Shown one piece after another: positions 7,235 through 15,304 of a stretch of 15,996 nt of DNA. A program made the translations under genes and the position numbers. The DNA lies in assembly GCA_031283385.1 (NCBI GenBank), contig JAITBW010000016.1, positions 1-15,996 of the forward strand, written 5' to 3'. This DNA comes from Nitrososphaerota archaeon. GTDB lineage: Archaea > Thermoproteota > Bathyarchaeia > Bathyarchaeales > Bathycorpusculaceae. The notes under the pieces are model-generated. The model saw only the letters and a list, made by a program, of their open reading frames with translations, was not told the DNA's origin and did no database searches. Each line of letters opens with the position of its first letter. Within the stretch, counting starts at the first letter, position 1.

Positions 7235-8653
7235 ATGATACCCCAAAAAATCCTACTAAAAGAAGAAGACATACCAAAACAATGGTATAACATAACACCA
7301 GACCTTCCACATCCCCTCCCCCCATTCATCGACCCTACAACAAAAGAACCAGGCGTCGGTATAGTTCCACAAATTTTTCCCAAAGAAATAATAAACCAAG
7401 AAATAAGCCAAGAACGCTGGATAACAATACCAGAAGAAGTCCGCGAAATCTACCGCATCTGGAGACCAACACCACTCTTCAGAGCAATAGGACTAGAAAA
7501 AGCACTAAAAACTCCAGCAAAAATTTACTACAAATACGAAGGAGTAAGCCCATCAGGCAGCCACAAAACAAACAGCTCCGTACCACAGGCATACTACAAC
7601 ATGAAAGAAGGCATAGAACGCGTAACCACAGAAACCGGCGCAGGCCAATGGGGATCAGCCCTCGCATTTGCAACCGCCATATTCGGAATAAAAGCAACCA
7701 TATACATGGTAAAAGCCAGTTACGAACAAAAACCATACCGCAAAATGCTAATGAACGCCTACGACGCAGAAGTATACGCAAGCCCCAGCAAACAAACAGC
7801 GGCAGGAAGAAAAATCCTCCAAGAAGACCCCGAAAACCGCGGCACATTAGGCATAGCAATTAGCGAAGCAATAGAAGACTCCCTAGAAAGCGGTAAAACA
7901 GGCAAAAAAGCAAACTATACCATAGGAAGCGTCTTCAACCACGTATGCCTACACCAAACAATTGAAGGACTAGAAGCAAAAAAACAACTCGAAACAGTCG
8001 ACGATTACCCAGACGCAATATACGGCTGCATCGGCGGAGGCAGCAGTTTCTCAGGACTAATGTGGCCATTCTACTATGATAAGGTAACAAAGAAAGCCGC
8101 TAAAGAAACCAAACTTATCGCAGTAGAACCCACTGCTTGCCCAAAAGTTACAAGAGGCGAATACACGTATGATCACGGAGACACAGCTAAACTAACCCCG
8201 CTTGTTCCCATGTACACATTAGGACACGATTTCATGCCAGCCCCAATACACGCAGGCGGACTCCGTTATCATGGCATAGCACCAACCATCAGCGTATTAG
8301 CACAAGAAAAACAAATCAGCACATTTGCAGTTAACCAAGTTGAAGCTTTCGACGCCGCTAAAATCTTCATCCGTAGCGAAGGCATAATTCCATCCCCAGA
8401 ATCAACACATGCAATTAAAGCAGTAATTGACGAAGCACGCAAATGCAAAGAAAACAATGAACCGAAAACATTACTATTCATACTAACAGGTCACGGATTC
8501 TTTGACATGGCAGCTTATGGAGAATACTTTAACGGAAACCTACAGCCATATGAGTACCCTACGGAAAAAGTTGATGAATCTATGATGAAACTTCAAAAAC
8601 TTTATCCATGGTTAAATGATGTACGGAAAAAATACATTAACAACAAAGAATAA
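7235..8653 (+). CDS. trpB2: Tryptophan synthase beta subunit, TrpB2 type
   Basis: This PLP enzyme condenses indole with serine to tryptophan. The 472-residue length and the long N-terminal region (including [14 protein letters not shown]) mark the TrpB2 subfamily rather than TrpB1, which works with TrpA. The PLP lysine is K111 in GSHKTNS, and the phosphate-binding loop is [10 protein letters not shown] (about 265-274); GAGQWG follows the lysine as usual. TrpB2 proteins often act apart from TrpA, for instance in scavenging indole, and no trpA or other trp gene is present here. The gene is divergent from the TrpY-like regulator and has two TGTACA boxes upstream, so repression by tryptophan is likely. 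The first two thirds are strikingly A/C-rich on the coding strand. Confidence 0.95.
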   Translation: MIPQKILLKEEDIPKQWYNITPDLPHPLPPFIDPTTKEPGVGIVPQIFPKEIINQEISQERWITIPEEVREIYRIWRPTPLFRAIGLEKALKTPAKIYYKYEGVSPSGSHKTNSSVPQAYYNMKEGIERVTTETGAGQWGSALAFATAIFGIKATIYMVKASYEQKPYRKMLMNAYDAEVYASPSKQTAAGRKILQEDPENRGTLGIAISEAIEDSLESGKTGKKANYTIGSVFNHVCLHQTIEGLEAKKQLETVDDYPDAIYGCIGGGSSFSGLMWPFYYDKVTKKAAKETKLIAVEPTACPKVTRGEYTYDHGDTAKLTPLVPMYTLGHDFMPAPIHAGGLRYHGIAPTISVLAQEKQISTFAVNQVEAFDAAKIFIRSEGIIPSPESTHAIKAVIDEARKCKENNEPKTLLFILTGHGFFDMAAYGEYFNGNLQPYEYPTEKVDESMMKLQKLYPWLNDVRKKYINNKE

Positions 8654-8658
8654 ACCGG

Positions 8659-8684
8659 TTTTCTTTAACTTTTTTTATTTTTTT
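8659..8684 (+). terminator. T-rich tract after trpB2
   Basis: The bases after the trpB2 stop are mostly T with runs of seven, fitting an archaeal oligo-T terminator. Its TTTTTTATTTTTTT part lies about 25 bases before the next start and could also serve as the TATA element of the ATP-NAD kinase-like gene. Confidence 0.45.
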
Positions 8685-8704
8685 CACCTAAATAGTTGAT
8701 TTTT

Positions 8705-9838
8705 ATGTTTGAAACTAAAATATCAGGTGTTAGGACTTTAGGTTTTATTGTTAATCCAATTGCAGGTATGGGTGGAACTGTTGGGTTAAAGGGTACAGAT
8801 GGAAAAGCTATTTTTGAAAAAGCCGTTTCGCTTGGCGCAAAACCCATTGCGGCGGTAAGAGCAGAAGAGTTCCTTGCAGAGCTGTCACCATTTAAACAGA
8901 GTATTTGTTTACTTGTAGGCGCGGGAGATATGGGTGAGACAGCTGCAAAAAATCAAGGGTTTAACTACAGGGTTGTCGGTAAAAGGCAGCTGCAGACGAG
9001 TTCAGAGGATACAATAGATATAGCGCATAGTATTGTTGAGATGAAGGCGGATTTGCTTGTTTTTTGTGGCGGTGACGGTACAACAAGGGATATTTTAAAA
9101 GTTGTTGGAACTAAAATGCCAGTGTTGGGAGTGCCCACAGGTGTTAAAATGCATAGTGCAGTTTTTGCAATTAATCCAAAAGCTGCGGCGTGTGTGGTTT
9201 TCAAGTTTTTAGGGGGCTCGTTGCCTGTGCGGGAGACGGAGGTTATGGATGTGGATGAGCAGGCTTTTCGGGAGGGGCGTTTGTCAGCAGAGCTTTATGG
9301 TTACATGTTAAGTCCTTATGAGCCTCATTTAATTCAGGTAAGTAAAATATCAAGTCCAACCACTGAGGATGAAGTGCGTAATCAGGCAGCTATTGCTGTT
9401 TATGTTATAGAGGGTATGCTATCAGAAATGTTGTATATAATTGGTCCAGGGACTACTACGCGTACCATTGGTGATTTGTTGGATCAGAAGAAGACGCTTT
9501 TGGGTGTTGATTTATTTGTTGATAAAAATATAGTTGGAAGGGATGTTAATGAAGAGCAGATTCTTCAAGCGTTAAAGGGTAGGTCAGCTAAGATTATTGT
9601 AACTCTAATTGGTGGTCAGGGTTTTATTTTTGGTAGGGGTAATCAACAAATTAGTTCTAAAGTTATAAGACAGGTTGGTTTGGATAACATTATTGTTATT
9701 GCTACGGAGGGTAAGGTGCAGAGGCTTAATAGTCTTAAAGTTGATACAGGAGATCCCGCGTTAGATGCATTATTTAAGTTGCAGCGTTTTCAGGTTCTTG
9801 TAGATTATAGTCGCTGGAGAGAGCTAAGTGTTGAATAA
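8705..9838 (+). CDS. ATP-NAD kinase family protein (COG3199-like)
   Basis: The 377-residue protein belongs to the NAD-kinase/diacylglycerol-kinase superfamily. The N-terminal strand-loop GFIVNPIAGMGG (about 12-23) and the nucleotide-binding GGDGT (122-126) are conserved, followed by VPTGVKMHSAVFA, which is typical of the archaeal COG3199 branch. The long C-terminal part contains GPGTTTRTIGDLL and IGGQGFIFGRGNQ, also characteristic. The true substrate of this branch is less certain than that of classical NAD kinase, so NAD phosphorylation is a family-based guess. ATG 8705 is chosen because a T-rich TATA-like tract at 8671-8684 implies a nearly leaderless start; a TTG at 8696 would add three residues. 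No membrane segments are visible. Confidence 0.85.
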   Translation: MFETKISGVRTLGFIVNPIAGMGGTVGLKGTDGKAIFEKAVSLGAKPIAAVRAEEFLAELSPFKQSICLLVGAGDMGETAAKNQGFNYRVVGKRQLQTSSEDTIDIAHSIVEMKADLLVFCGGDGTTRDILKVVGTKMPVLGVPTGVKMHSAVFAINPKAAACVVFKFLGGSLPVRETEVMDVDEQAFREGRLSAELYGYMLSPYEPHLIQVSKISSPTTEDEVRNQAAIAVYVIEGMLSEMLYIIGPGTTTRTIGDLLDQKKTLLGVDLFVDKNIVGRDVNEEQILQALKGRSAKIIVTLIGGQGFIFGRGNQQISSKVIRQVGLDNIIVIATEGKVQRLNSLKVDTGDPALDALFKLQRFQVLVDYSRWRELSVE

Positions 9839-9900
9839 AAAGTGTTGACTGTGAAATCCTAAAATATGTTAGTCGTCTTTTTATTTTTTTGATGATTTAA

Positions 9901-11004
9901 GTGATTCCTATTAACATGCCCAAAGTTGGAGAAGAAGAAGCTCAAGCAGTATTAGATGTTGTCCGTAAAGGTCCATTGACTAACGCGTTAGGTAAGGGTC
10001 CTAAAGTGTTAGAGTTTGAGAAGAATTATGCCAAATTTGCAGGCGTAAAACATGCAGTTGCAGTTAGTAATGGAACTATAGCATTAAATGCGGCTCTTCT
10101 GGCAGTTGGTGTAAAGCAGGGTGATGAGGTGATTGTTCCAAGTTTTACCTTTATTGCTACAGCTGAAGCAGTTGTTTTTGCGGGGGCTAAAGTGGTTTTT
10201 GCAGACATTGACCCGGAAACATTTACTCTTTCGCCAGAGGCTGTTAAACAGGCAGTAACTAGTAAAACTAGGGCAATTTTGCCTGTTGACCTGTATGGTT
10301 ACTCCGCAGACATAAAACCGCTTCGGGAAATTGCTGAAAAACATGGATTAGCATTAATTGAAGATGCCGCTCAAGCACATGGAGCTACATATCAAGATAA
10401 GCCTGCAGGATACTTTGCAGATGTTGCATGCTGGAGTTTGTATGCAAGCAAAAACATAACTACAGGCGAGGGGGGCGTGATAACTACGGATGATGACAAG
10501 CTCTGCGAGACTCTGCAGTTGATTAGAAATCATGGAGAAAAAGAAAAGTACACCTCGGTTCTTATGGGCAATAATTATCGTATGCCTGAAATAGAAGCCG
10601 CTATAGGCATAGTACAGCTAGAAAAATTGTCACAGTTCGTTGCTAAACGTCGTCAAAACGCACAACAACTCTCAAAAATACTTCAACAATCCAAACGCCT
10701 CAAGTTACCCACGGAAACAAAAAGCAACCAGCATAGTTGGTATCTTTACACGGTAAGATTAATTGACGGCACAGAAGAGGAGCGCAACATAATTCTTAAA
10801 GCATTAAAACAAAAAGAAATCGGTGTTGAAGCATATTATGTAAATCCAGTAAACACCATGGAGTTCTACCGTAACAATTACGCCAGCTGCGAGTTACCAG
10901 AGACTGAAAAAGCTGCAAAACAAGTGTTCAGCTTACCCATTCACCCAAATGTTACAAGCGAACAAATTGAGTATATTGGCAAAACACTTTTGACATTACT
11001 TTAA
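9901..11004 (+). CDS. DegT/DnrJ/EryC1/StrS family aminotransferase
   Basis: This 367-residue PLP enzyme normally transfers an amino group to a keto-sugar nucleotide in making amino sugars for glycans or surface polymers. The PLP-binding lysine is K184 in YASKNITTGEGG, and D155 in EDAAQAHG contacts the pyridine nitrogen. SNGTIALNAALLA (about 56-68) and the C-terminal NYRMPEIEAAIG and LPIHPNV motifs also fit. The start is GTG, with the common N-terminus IPINMPKVGEEE. No sugar-nucleotide dehydratase or glycosyltransferase is nearby, so the substrate cannot be named. The spacing to the upstream gene is 62 bp. Base use shifts from G/T-rich to A/C-rich on the coding strand at about 10600, within the gene. 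Confidence 0.93.
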   Translation: MIPINMPKVGEEEAQAVLDVVRKGPLTNALGKGPKVLEFEKNYAKFAGVKHAVAVSNGTIALNAALLAVGVKQGDEVIVPSFTFIATAEAVVFAGAKVVFADIDPETFTLSPEAVKQAVTSKTRAILPVDLYGYSADIKPLREIAEKHGLALIEDAAQAHGATYQDKPAGYFADVACWSLYASKNITTGEGGVITTDDDKLCETLQLIRNHGEKEKYTSVLMGNNYRMPEIEAAIGIVQLEKLSQFVAKRRQNAQQLSKILQQSKRLKLPTETKSNQHSWYLYTVRLIDGTEEERNIILKALKQKEIGVEAYYVNPVNTMEFYRNNYASCELPETEKAAKQVFSLPIHPNVTSEQIEYIGKTLLTLL

Positions 11005-11056
11005 TGCTCGCATACTTCAGTTTCATCATTTAATTTTTTGCGGCATAAGTGTTTTT

Positions 11057-11081
11057 ACTGTAAGAGTTAAATATTTACAGT
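11057..11081. repeat. Inverted repeat ACTGTAA / TTACAGT
   Basis: A perfect seven-base inverted repeat with an 11-base AT-rich loop lies 60-84 bases upstream of the cyclophilin-like gene. It could be an operator or the end of the aminotransferase transcript; nothing decides between these. Confidence 0.3.
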
Positions 11082-11140
11082 GAGTATCAATATTAGTTCG
11101 CAATAAAAGGTTTGTATGATTTTCTCTTGAGGTGTGAAAT

Positions 11141-11542
11141 TTGAGTGCTGAAGAAGATATCTCACGTATAAAAATAAAATTTGTCATAGAGAATTTAGGG
11201 GAAGCAGAAGGCGAATTTATCAGGTTTAAAGCACCGAGAACTATTGATATGATAGTTCACAAGCTTCCACTTTCAGGTAGAATTGCTCTATATAAAGAAG
11301 AGATTTATTTTGAAATTCCCATTAAAATGGGAAAAGAAAAAGCCAAACCAACAGTTGAGGCGGGCACCATTGCTTTTTGGCCCATGGGTAGTGCATTATG
11401 TGTGTTTTATGGCAATTCTCAACCGTATAGTCCAGTAAGTATACTTGGGAAAATCACTAAAAACCTTGACTTGTTTAAAACTGCGAAAAGTGGAATGATA
11501 ATAAAAGTAGAGTTGCTACAAAATTCAAATGTAGAAAAATAA
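11141..11542 (+). CDS. Cyclophilin-like fold protein (COG2164/DUF369-like)
   Basis: The 133-residue protein resembles the small archaeal and Thermotoga proteins with a cyclophilin-like beta barrel (PF04126-type). Supporting segments are the N-terminal strand IKIKFVIENLGEAEGEF, the helix with RTIDMIVHKLPLSGR, the strand pair YKEEIYFEIPIKMG, and the family-typical block TIAFWPMGSALCVFYG (about 76-91) followed by SPVSILGKI. Catalytic residues of true peptidyl-prolyl isomerases are not evident, and the cellular role is unknown. The start is TTG, supported by GAGGTG at 11129-11134 six bases upstream. It converges on the minus-strand open frame that ends at 11546, leaving only three bases between the two stop codons. 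Confidence 0.75.
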   Translation: MSAEEDISRIKIKFVIENLGEAEGEFIRFKAPRTIDMIVHKLPLSGRIALYKEEIYFEIPIKMGKEKAKPTVEAGTIAFWPMGSALCVFYGNSQPYSPVSILGKITKNLDLFKTAKSGMIIKVELLQNSNVEK

Positions 11543-11545
11543 TTT

Positions 11546-12061
11546 TTAAAAGTTCAAAGAGCTTTCAGACCATAAATCGAGTAAACGTTGGCATTCATGT
11601 TTAACAGTATTGTCAACAGTTTTTTCTATTAATACCTGTAGAAATTCTGTACGTTTCACAATAGAACGTTTTTCAGCGTTTCCACCATAATAAAGTTCGC
11701 CATCAAGATACTCTTTTGCACTATAAGCTTTCTGTACTAGTAAACTTGCTGCATCTACAGGGTTTTCTACGGCATATTGATTTGTCCAGATCGCGATTTC
11801 TGTTTCTCTTAACTGAGTAATACCGTCGATCTCTGTTATTTCTTTAATATATGTCCTAAAAAAGTCATAATATCCAGCAGTTTTCAGATATTCTAAAGCC
11901 TTGTTGACTTTATTTTTAAAGTCTTCTGTGCCATCAATTGATAGATCGTGTTTATACCCTTTAGTTATTAATTCCTTGGCTTCACGTATTTCTTTGATTG
12001 TATACAGCTTTTGTGGAAAACTCGTAATGCAACGACCTTGTAGGATAAAATATGTAAAGTA
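11546..12061 (-). CDS. Uncharacterised helical protein in an open frame with no canonical start codon
   Basis: The minus strand is open for 171 codons between TAA at 12062-12064 and TAA at 11546-11548, filling what would otherwise be a 530-bp gap. The translation looks like a real soluble, mostly helical protein: it starts FILQGRCITSFPQKLYTIK, continues with IREAKELITKGYKHDL, and has later segments YYDFFRTYIKEITEIDG, VDAASLLVQKAYSAKEYL and KHECQRLLDLWSES. I do not recognise the family. There is no ATG, GTG or TTG in frame before about codon 125, so the start is either a rarer codon (an ATT at 12028 or a CTG at 12007), a mutated start, or lost by a frameshift. It lies in the same frame as eS25, separated by two TAA codons 18 bases apart, and could be the last gene of that transcript. 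Confidence 0.6.
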   Translation of the reverse strand, partial: YFTYFILQGRCITSFPQKLYTIKEIREAKELITKGYKHDLSIDGTEDFKNKVNKALEYLKTAGYYDFFRTYIKEITEIDGITQLRETEIAIWTNQYAVENPVDAASLLVQKAYSAKEYLDGELYYGGNAEKRSIVKRTEFLQVLIEKTVDNTVKHECQRLLDLWSESSLNF

Positions 12062-12079
12062 TTAAAAATTTTGCAGTTT

Positions 12080-12412
12080 TTAAGCTGCTGCTTTGTAGAT
12101 TTTTAGGCTATGACTAGCTGAAACAAGTTCAATTTGGCCAGTGGCTTCAAGCTGTTCTAGAAAGTCTTTGGCCGCGCTAATGCGTACACCAAATCGTGTA
12201 GCGATAGCATAAGGTGTTAAGGCACCCATTTTTTTGACTTCAGCGACGATTTTTTGGTCTTTAATGTCAGGGGGTAGAATTGCTAACTGTTTCTTTTCAC
12301 GTGGTGGACCTGCTTTCTCTTTCTTTTTTGCATCTTTTGCAGCTTTGTCTTCATCTGTTTTGACTTGTTGCTTTTCCATCTGCTTTATACCGAGCTTCTT
12401 TTTTGCGCCCAT
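12080..12412 (-). CDS. rps25e: Small ribosomal subunit protein eS25
   Basis: This 110-residue 30S protein has a lysine-rich N-terminal tail (about 1-45, e.g. KAAKDAKKKEKAGPPREKKQ) and a C-terminal winged-helix domain (about 46-106, with VKKMGALTPYAIATRFGVRISAAKDFLEQLE). The ending IELVSASHSLKIYKA is typical of eS25. ATG 12412 is preferred over TTG 12424 because GGTGA lies five bases upstream. It follows the radical SAM gene by 35 bp. The only TATA-like element (about 12424-12437) is too close to the ATG to serve well, so cotranscription with the upstream gene is likely. Like eS26, this protein is a marker of Thermoproteota/Asgard rather than Euryarchaeota. Confidence 0.92.
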   Translation of the reverse strand: MGAKKKLGIKQMEKQQVKTDEDKAAKDAKKKEKAGPPREKKQLAILPPDIKDQKIVAEVKKMGALTPYAIATRFGVRISAAKDFLEQLEATGQIELVSASHSLKIYKAAA

Positions 12413-12447
12413 ATTTTTCACCAATTAATTTAAAGTATTGCTCACAT

Positions 12448-13938
12448 TTAGAATAGCTGAGTTATTTCAACCTTATGCTGTTCTTTCCATTCTTTGATTG
12501 GAACGCCAAGTTTCTTTTCTACGTCCTGTCTATGAATTGAGTTCATGGTGCAAAAAGGTATGATTCTGCCATCTGGAACGGCGTAGTGAATTAGACATTG
12601 CTCCACACGTTCAAGGTCAAAGTTGTATGGATCCATGAAATGCATTGATGATAGCAGTAATGATTTGCGTTGTAGATCACCTAGAGCTTTGTAATCGCCT
12701 TTCGTGAGAACACCAAGTACGTATTTACGTAGAAAACCAAATTTGACATAGCGCATAGCACCAGCTAAACGAAGCTTAGCTTCTGTCTTGCTGCCCTTTG
12801 ATGCAAGCTCGTAGACTTTAGTCATTGTTGCAACAAATTTGTCAACGTTAGCTAATTGGGTAATTGGCGTTATTTTACCCTCTTCAATCAGCAAATATGT
12901 AGCCATGCCGCAGTGAGGGTGAGAAGTGAATTCTATGTATCGTCTATCTTTTAATGCACCCACAGCTTTTGCTATTGGAGCAACTGTAGGTACGGGATAG
13001 AAATCAGAGGCTTTAATGACGCCGTTTGTTTGCTCTTCAACATTTTTCATAAAGTCTGTTATAGTAATTCGCATTTTTTCGCGATCTTGCTGTGGTAGAC
13101 GCCCACAGAGACTTACTGGTTGAACGTTTATACAACGTATGACATCAAAGTTTTTAGCGGCAAAATTGATAATATCGCCAAGTTGGTTATCGTTTACACC
13201 TTTTACTAATGTAACAACGAGCACTACACTAGAGAGACCGGCTTTTCGAAGGTTCTCTATGGCTTTCATTTTTATGTCAAGGAGGTCTATTCCTCGAATG
13301 AATTTATAAACGTCAGAGGTTAAACCGTCAAATTGGAGGTATATTGTGCTTGCGCCGGCATCTTTTAGCTCTTTGGCATATTCCACGCTTTGGGAGATAC
13401 GCAGACCGTTAGTGTTTACTTCCACATGGCTAAAGCCTAGTTCTTTGGCTTTGCGTATGAAATCTGGTAGTTCTTTTCGAATTGTGGGTTCGCCGCCTGA
13501 AAATTGTAAAGCTGTAGCGGGAACGGGCTTGTTTGCACGAAGGTTTTCAAGCATACCGTAAATTTGCTCTTTTGTTGGCTCATACACGTATCCTGCTGAT
13601 GTAGCGTTAGCAAAACAGACAGGACAGGTTAAGTTACACCTGTTAGTAACATCTATTATTGCAAGAGCAGTATGCGATTTATGTTGTGGACAAATTCCAC
13701 AATCAAGAGGGCACCCGTCTTTTGTTTCAGTGTGTGGATTAGAGATACCCTCACCGGTGAAGCGGAGTTTTTCTGCGCGCATATAATGATTATAATCTGA
13801 CCAGTAAAGCTCATTAAATGACCCATGCTCTGGGCAAGTCTTTTTAATGAAAACTTTTCCATCTTCTTCATATATTACTGCATCAAGTGCCTTTAGACAC
13901 TCTGGACAGATGCTTCGGGTAGTTTTAATGTTATTCAT
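12448..13938 (-). CDS. tes: Radical SAM protein, probable tetraether lipid synthase (Tes-like)
   Basis: The 496-residue protein matches the architecture of archaeal Tes (MJ0619 family), which joins isoprenoid chains of membrane lipids to make tetraethers. An N-terminal cysteine module (C11, C14, C35) resembles a metal-binding domain. A second cluster motif, DGCPLDCGICPQHKSHT (C76, C80, C83), precedes the radical SAM CNLTCPVC (C101, C105, C108). GGEP (148-151) and a DG-containing segment (YLQFDGL) follow. A C-terminal region with HPHCGMATYL and QCLIHYAVPDGRIIPFCTMN could bind a further cluster. The length is close to that of MJ0619. Paralogous radical SAM proteins with the same layout exist, so the lipid substrate is an inference. 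TATA-like TTAAGTACTTTAA (about 13971-13983) precedes it. Confidence 0.75.
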   Translation of the reverse strand: MNNIKTTRSICPECLKALDAVIYEEDGKVFIKKTCPEHGSFNELYWSDYNHYMRAEKLRFTGEGISNPHTETKDGCPLDCGICPQHKSHTALAIIDVTNRCNLTCPVCFANATSAGYVYEPTKEQIYGMLENLRANKPVPATALQFSGGEPTIRKELPDFIRKAKELGFSHVEVNTNGLRISQSVEYAKELKDAGASTIYLQFDGLTSDVYKFIRGIDLLDIKMKAIENLRKAGLSSVVLVVTLVKGVNDNQLGDIINFAAKNFDVIRCINVQPVSLCGRLPQQDREKMRITITDFMKNVEEQTNGVIKASDFYPVPTVAPIAKAVGALKDRRYIEFTSHPHCGMATYLLIEEGKITPITQLANVDKFVATMTKVYELASKGSKTEAKLRLAGAMRYVKFGFLRKYVLGVLTKGDYKALGDLQRKSLLLSSMHFMDPYNFDLERVEQCLIHYAVPDGRIIPFCTMNSIHRQDVEKKLGVPIKEWKEQHKVEITQLF

Positions 13939-14043
13939 TTCAAATGTGCCTTCTAACGTGTAAGTGTTCGTTAAAGTACTTAAGAAGCGAAAATTACAAT
14001 AATAATGTTTCCAGAAGTTTCCTATGGTTATTGAGGGGAAAAC

Positions 14044-14790
14044 ATGGCTATTAATGAAAACACAAGAGCTACATTACATGAAATGGGCTTAAACGCCTAC
14101 GAAATAGACACCTACACTACACTACTTGAGGGCGGCAAGATGACAGCTATGGAAATAAGCGAAAAAGCCCAAGTACCATACAGCAAAATATATGACGCCC
14201 TCAACAGCCTAAAAGAAAAAGGATGGATAAAAAGCGGAGAAAACCGACCTACCAAATACTATCCCGTACCACCATTAGAAGCAACACGATTCACAAAACT
14301 ACGACTTGAAGACAAATACATCACATGGGAAAACATAATCGCAGAAGACCTACAACCACTCTATGAACAAAAAGAAATAGTTGAACGCCCCGAAATGCTA
14401 ATTCTACGAGGACAACAAGCAGTTCTAACAAAACTCGAAGAAATGCTAAAAATGACCACCAAAGAAATAGTAGTAGCAGCCCCAAAATTTGCTAAACCCA
14501 TAATCACCATAGCCGATCCCTGGTTTAACAGTTTAAAAAAGAACGTAAACATCCAACTCATGATAGCAGGCAACACTACAGATGGAGAATTCAAGTATTC
14601 ATGTACAAGTGAAGTACGACTACGCGATCACATGTTTGGTGGTGGCATCATAGTAGACGGCAAAGAAGCCATGTTATTTTTAGGAGACGACAAACCAACC
14701 CTTGTAATTTGGAGCGCTCACATAGGCATAGTAGCCTTCGCACGAGAATACTTTCAATTCCTATGGAACACCTCCACTACACCTTCCTAA
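14044..14790 (+). CDS. TrmB-type transcriptional regulator
   Basis: The 248-residue protein has an N-terminal winged helix of the TrmB family (about 8-75, LHEMGLNAYEIDTYTTLLEGG, then ISEKAQVPYSKIYDALNSLKEKGW), a helical linker (about 85-118), and a C-terminal domain (about 120-240) with EIVVAAPKFAKPII, typical of the TrmB C-terminal/PLD-like effector region. The ligand and targets are unknown; sugar-responsive control is known for some members. A GAGGGG ribosome binding site lies just before the ATG. It diverges from the Tes-like gene across 105 bp and may regulate that gene, itself, or distant genes. The coding strand is A/C-rich. Confidence 0.85.
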   Translation: MAINENTRATLHEMGLNAYEIDTYTTLLEGGKMTAMEISEKAQVPYSKIYDALNSLKEKGWIKSGENRPTKYYPVPPLEATRFTKLRLEDKYITWENIIAEDLQPLYEQKEIVERPEMLILRGQQAVLTKLEEMLKMTTKEIVVAAPKFAKPIITIADPWFNSLKKNVNIQLMIAGNTTDGEFKYSCTSEVRLRDHMFGGGIIVDGKEAMLFLGDDKPTLVIWSAHIGIVAFAREYFQFLWNTSTTPS

Positions 14791-14823
14791 ACAACAACAA
14801 ACAACACTCACATATAGAAGCAG

Positions 14824-14849
14824 TTTTTACATTTTTAGACTTATTTTTA
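14824..14849 (+). terminator. Oligo-T runs after the TrmB-type gene
   Basis: Three runs of five T (TTTTTACATTTTTAGACTTATTTTTAC) follow the TrmB-type stop codon. They fit termination by archaeal RNA polymerase just before the IS200-type element. Confidence 0.4.
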
Positions 14850-14864
14850 CTGACTAAATGAATT

Positions 14865-14886
14865 ACCGCAACCTTACGGTTGCGGT
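14865..14886. repeat. IS200-type subterminal hairpin, transposase 3' side
   Basis: ACCGCAACC and GGTTGCGGT form a perfect nine-base stem with the loop TTAC. The stop codon of tnpA lies in the loop, so the last codons of the gene encode one arm of the hairpin. On the transposase strand the loop reads GTAA. Confidence 0.75.
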
Positions 14887-15297
14887 ATCTCAAACTTTTG
14901 GTGTTTAGATTGCTCGATGTAGTGTTTGATTGTTTCACCATTAACTTGGCCGATCGAACGATAGAACTTACCTCTAGACCATAAGTGACCTTTCCAAAGC
15001 TTACCTTTTAGTTCAGGAACCTCTAGAAACAGCCTTCTAGCAGAATTACACTTCAACAAACCAATCAATTTAGAAACAAAAGCAACTCGGATGCAAACCA
15101 ACAAAAATATGCACATGATCATCACCAACCTGCAAAGCAAACATCTCACAACGAACCTTAGAAACAGTATCTCTCAAAGCATTCTCGCAACAACTTTTAA
15201 TCTCATGACTCACAAATATCCTATGCCTATACTTGGGCACAAGAACAATGTGGAACGCACACTGGCCATAGCCATGGCTAAACGACTTCAAATCCAT
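14874..15297 (-). pseudogene. tnpA: IS200-type Y1 transposase TnpA, frameshifted
   Basis: The HUH single-strand transposase is split over two frames. The first part (15297 down to about 15075) begins MDLKSFSHGYGQCAFHIVLV and contains the HUH pair H61/H63 in GDDHVHIFVGLHPS. The second part continues with VAFVSKLIGLLKC and NSARRLFLEVPELKGKLWKG and ends with the likely catalytic tyrosine in HYIEQSKH. The two join cleanly if one base is skipped near 15075-15080, meaning one base gained or two lost. Both active-site motifs are intact, so decay may be recent; a sequencing or assembly error remains possible. GGAGGTG at 15305-15311 is a strong ribosome binding site seven bases before the ATG. Confidence 0.85.
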
Positions 15298-15304
15298 ATT
15301 GTGA

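Noticed and set aside
7479..7859. Leu/Arg-rich 126-codon frame opposite trpB2
   Set aside because: It is a by-product of the A/C-rich trpB2 coding strand; trpB2 motifs on the plus strand are unmistakable.
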